Shown: piece after piece, positions 63,194 to 64,000 of the stretch
Numbering within the stretch: position 1 is the stretch's first letter
How the letters are laid out: each line of letters opens with the position of its first letter
Source of the DNA: Morchella semilibera
Taxonomy: Eukaryota > Ascomycota > Pezizomycetes > Pezizales > Morchellaceae
Assembly (NCBI GenBank): GCA_009192285.1
Contig: CM018608.1
Location: 1,196,201 to 1,260,200, forward strand
Reading direction: 5' to 3'
Length of the DNA stretch: 64,000 nt
The notes under the pieces: model-generated
Seen by the model: only the letters and a program-made list of their open reading frames with translations
The model's database searches: none
Told to the model about the DNA's origin: nothing
Program-made: the position numbers and the translations under genes

Positions 63194-64000
63194 TTCTTTC
63201 ACTATAGCTCTTAGTTAGTAAATAGAACACTTGGTTGATGAGGACAGGCAAGGATCTTTCCAACATTTTCTTTCAAATAGCATCATCTCTCTTAATCGAT
63301 CATGCACAGTGACTGTTAGCATAATTGTCACGGATAAATGAGGTTCAATCTCGGGGCACTATACTGCTGGGAACGACTATCCTCGTAATCATTGTATTCA
63401 TCATCTGTTCCTCTCTCATCGTGATCCTTGTCTGCATCCACATCCACTTCGTCTTCTTCCTCGTCTACTTGGGCGTTAGGTTAACAAGCTATGCTGTCTT
63501 ACTTGAACTTTCATCTTTCATCGAAACTTACCAATAGTGATCGATTTAGCCTTTAGTTTCTTCGATTTTGGTTTATTGATTTCCTGATCTTTGTTCATTA
63601 TCTATCCGAGAACTATCCAGGTCGAGACAAATTAGCAGCAACGTACCCAGATGCTTCCGTTTTGCAGCTCCACGAATAGCCATAACTGCGGGAGTGTGGG
63701 TATATGTAGTTGTGAGACGTTGAGGTCGCCTTTAATAGCGTAAGCCGCAGTCCAGTTTACGTTAGATACTTTACTTGTAGCTCTCAAGCTAAACTTAAGC
63801 TGTCCGATTGGTTGCTTTGCGTGATAGTCTCGCACCATGATCGTCTATCGCTCTGTACTTCGGGTGTAGGGGTAAGTGAGAGGGCGCCCTTCATGCAAAC
63901 TTGGCAGCTTGGTGTCTTCTCACTTACCCCTACACCCGAAGTACATAAGTACGGCGGGCCGGAATTTTTCAAGGACCGGATAATTGATCCCGACGCTCTG
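63194..64000. other. Right end of window
   Basis: No supportable gene. A 28-bp inverted repeat spans 63854-63945. The final bases contain paired CCGG motifs around ccggaatttttcaaggaccgg, possibly the edge of a larger element that continues beyond the window. Confidence 0.5.
63854..63945. mobile_element. 92-bp element with near-perfect 28-bp terminal inverted repeats
   Basis: The left arm from 63854 begins TGTACTTCGGGTGTAGGGGT and continues aagtgaga. The right arm ending at 63945 is its exact reverse complement over about 28 bp. The 36-bp spacer (ggcgcccttcatgc...) is unrelated to the arms. It is too short to code, so a MITE, a solo-terminus pair or a cruciform-forming repeat is inferred. Confidence 0.7.

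Overview
The window is nuclear DNA of a filamentous ascomycete (Pezizomycotina; a member of the Pezizomycetes such as a truffle or morel relative is my guess, not something the sequence proves). The reasons are dense short spliceosomal introns (mostly 42-100 nt, GT-AG), conserved ascomycete single-copy genes, H4K20 methyltransferase Set9, an N-terminal double zinc finger in Vps36, and long AT/GC-homopolymer-rich intergenic DNA. I reconstructed 23 protein genes by following exon frame and phase through the introns, including one 114-residue gene (BLOC-1 subunit 2 like) whose exons are all very short.

Layout, left to right: a 3.1 kb low-complexity leader, then SSN6/CYC8 (+); a Gly/Cys-rich two-TM protein of unknown role (+); mitochondrial Phe-tRNA synthetase MSF1 (-); mitochondrial GrpE MGE1 (-) divergent from a BLOC1S2-like gene (+); eIF2-alpha (+); CTD kinase gamma subunit CTK3 (+); mitochondrial bL12 MNP1 (-) divergent from RPB9 (+); mitochondrial uL14 (-); SET9 (+); TIP41 (+); CBP3 (+); mitochondrial uL16 (-); RFC5 (-); calcipressin (+); the diphosphoinositol-polyphosphate Nudix hydrolase APS1 (-); arginyltransferase ATE1 (+); SF3b subunit CUS1/SF3B2 (-) divergent from DPM1 (+); mitochondrial bL31 (+); ESCRT-II VPS36 (-); and an unrecognised small basic protein (-). 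Genes are not in functional operons, but 7 of 23 serve the mitochondrion (translation, protein import chaperone, complex III assembly). Others cover transcription and chromatin, splicing, translation initiation, DNA replication and nutrient/calcium signalling.

Four otherwise intact conserved genes (SSN6, MSF1, calcipressin, CUS1) each carry a single-nucleotide frame break, one at a C8 run and one at an A6 run. Assembly or homopolymer error is the simplest explanation. Exon phases everywhere else close perfectly when exactly one base is corrected.

I found no new multi-gene system. The most notable unexplained signals are non-coding: the palindrome TACATGTA, about 30 exact copies, essentially all between genes; two related short TA-flanked inverted-repeat elements at 51.47 and 51.90 kb that look like a MITE family; a near-perfect 28-bp inverted repeat at 63.85-63.95 kb; an imperfect inverted-repeat element at 12.99-13.25 kb; and a T16-G-A18 hairpin at 7.27 kb. 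No tRNA, rRNA, CRISPR or intact transposase gene was recognised.
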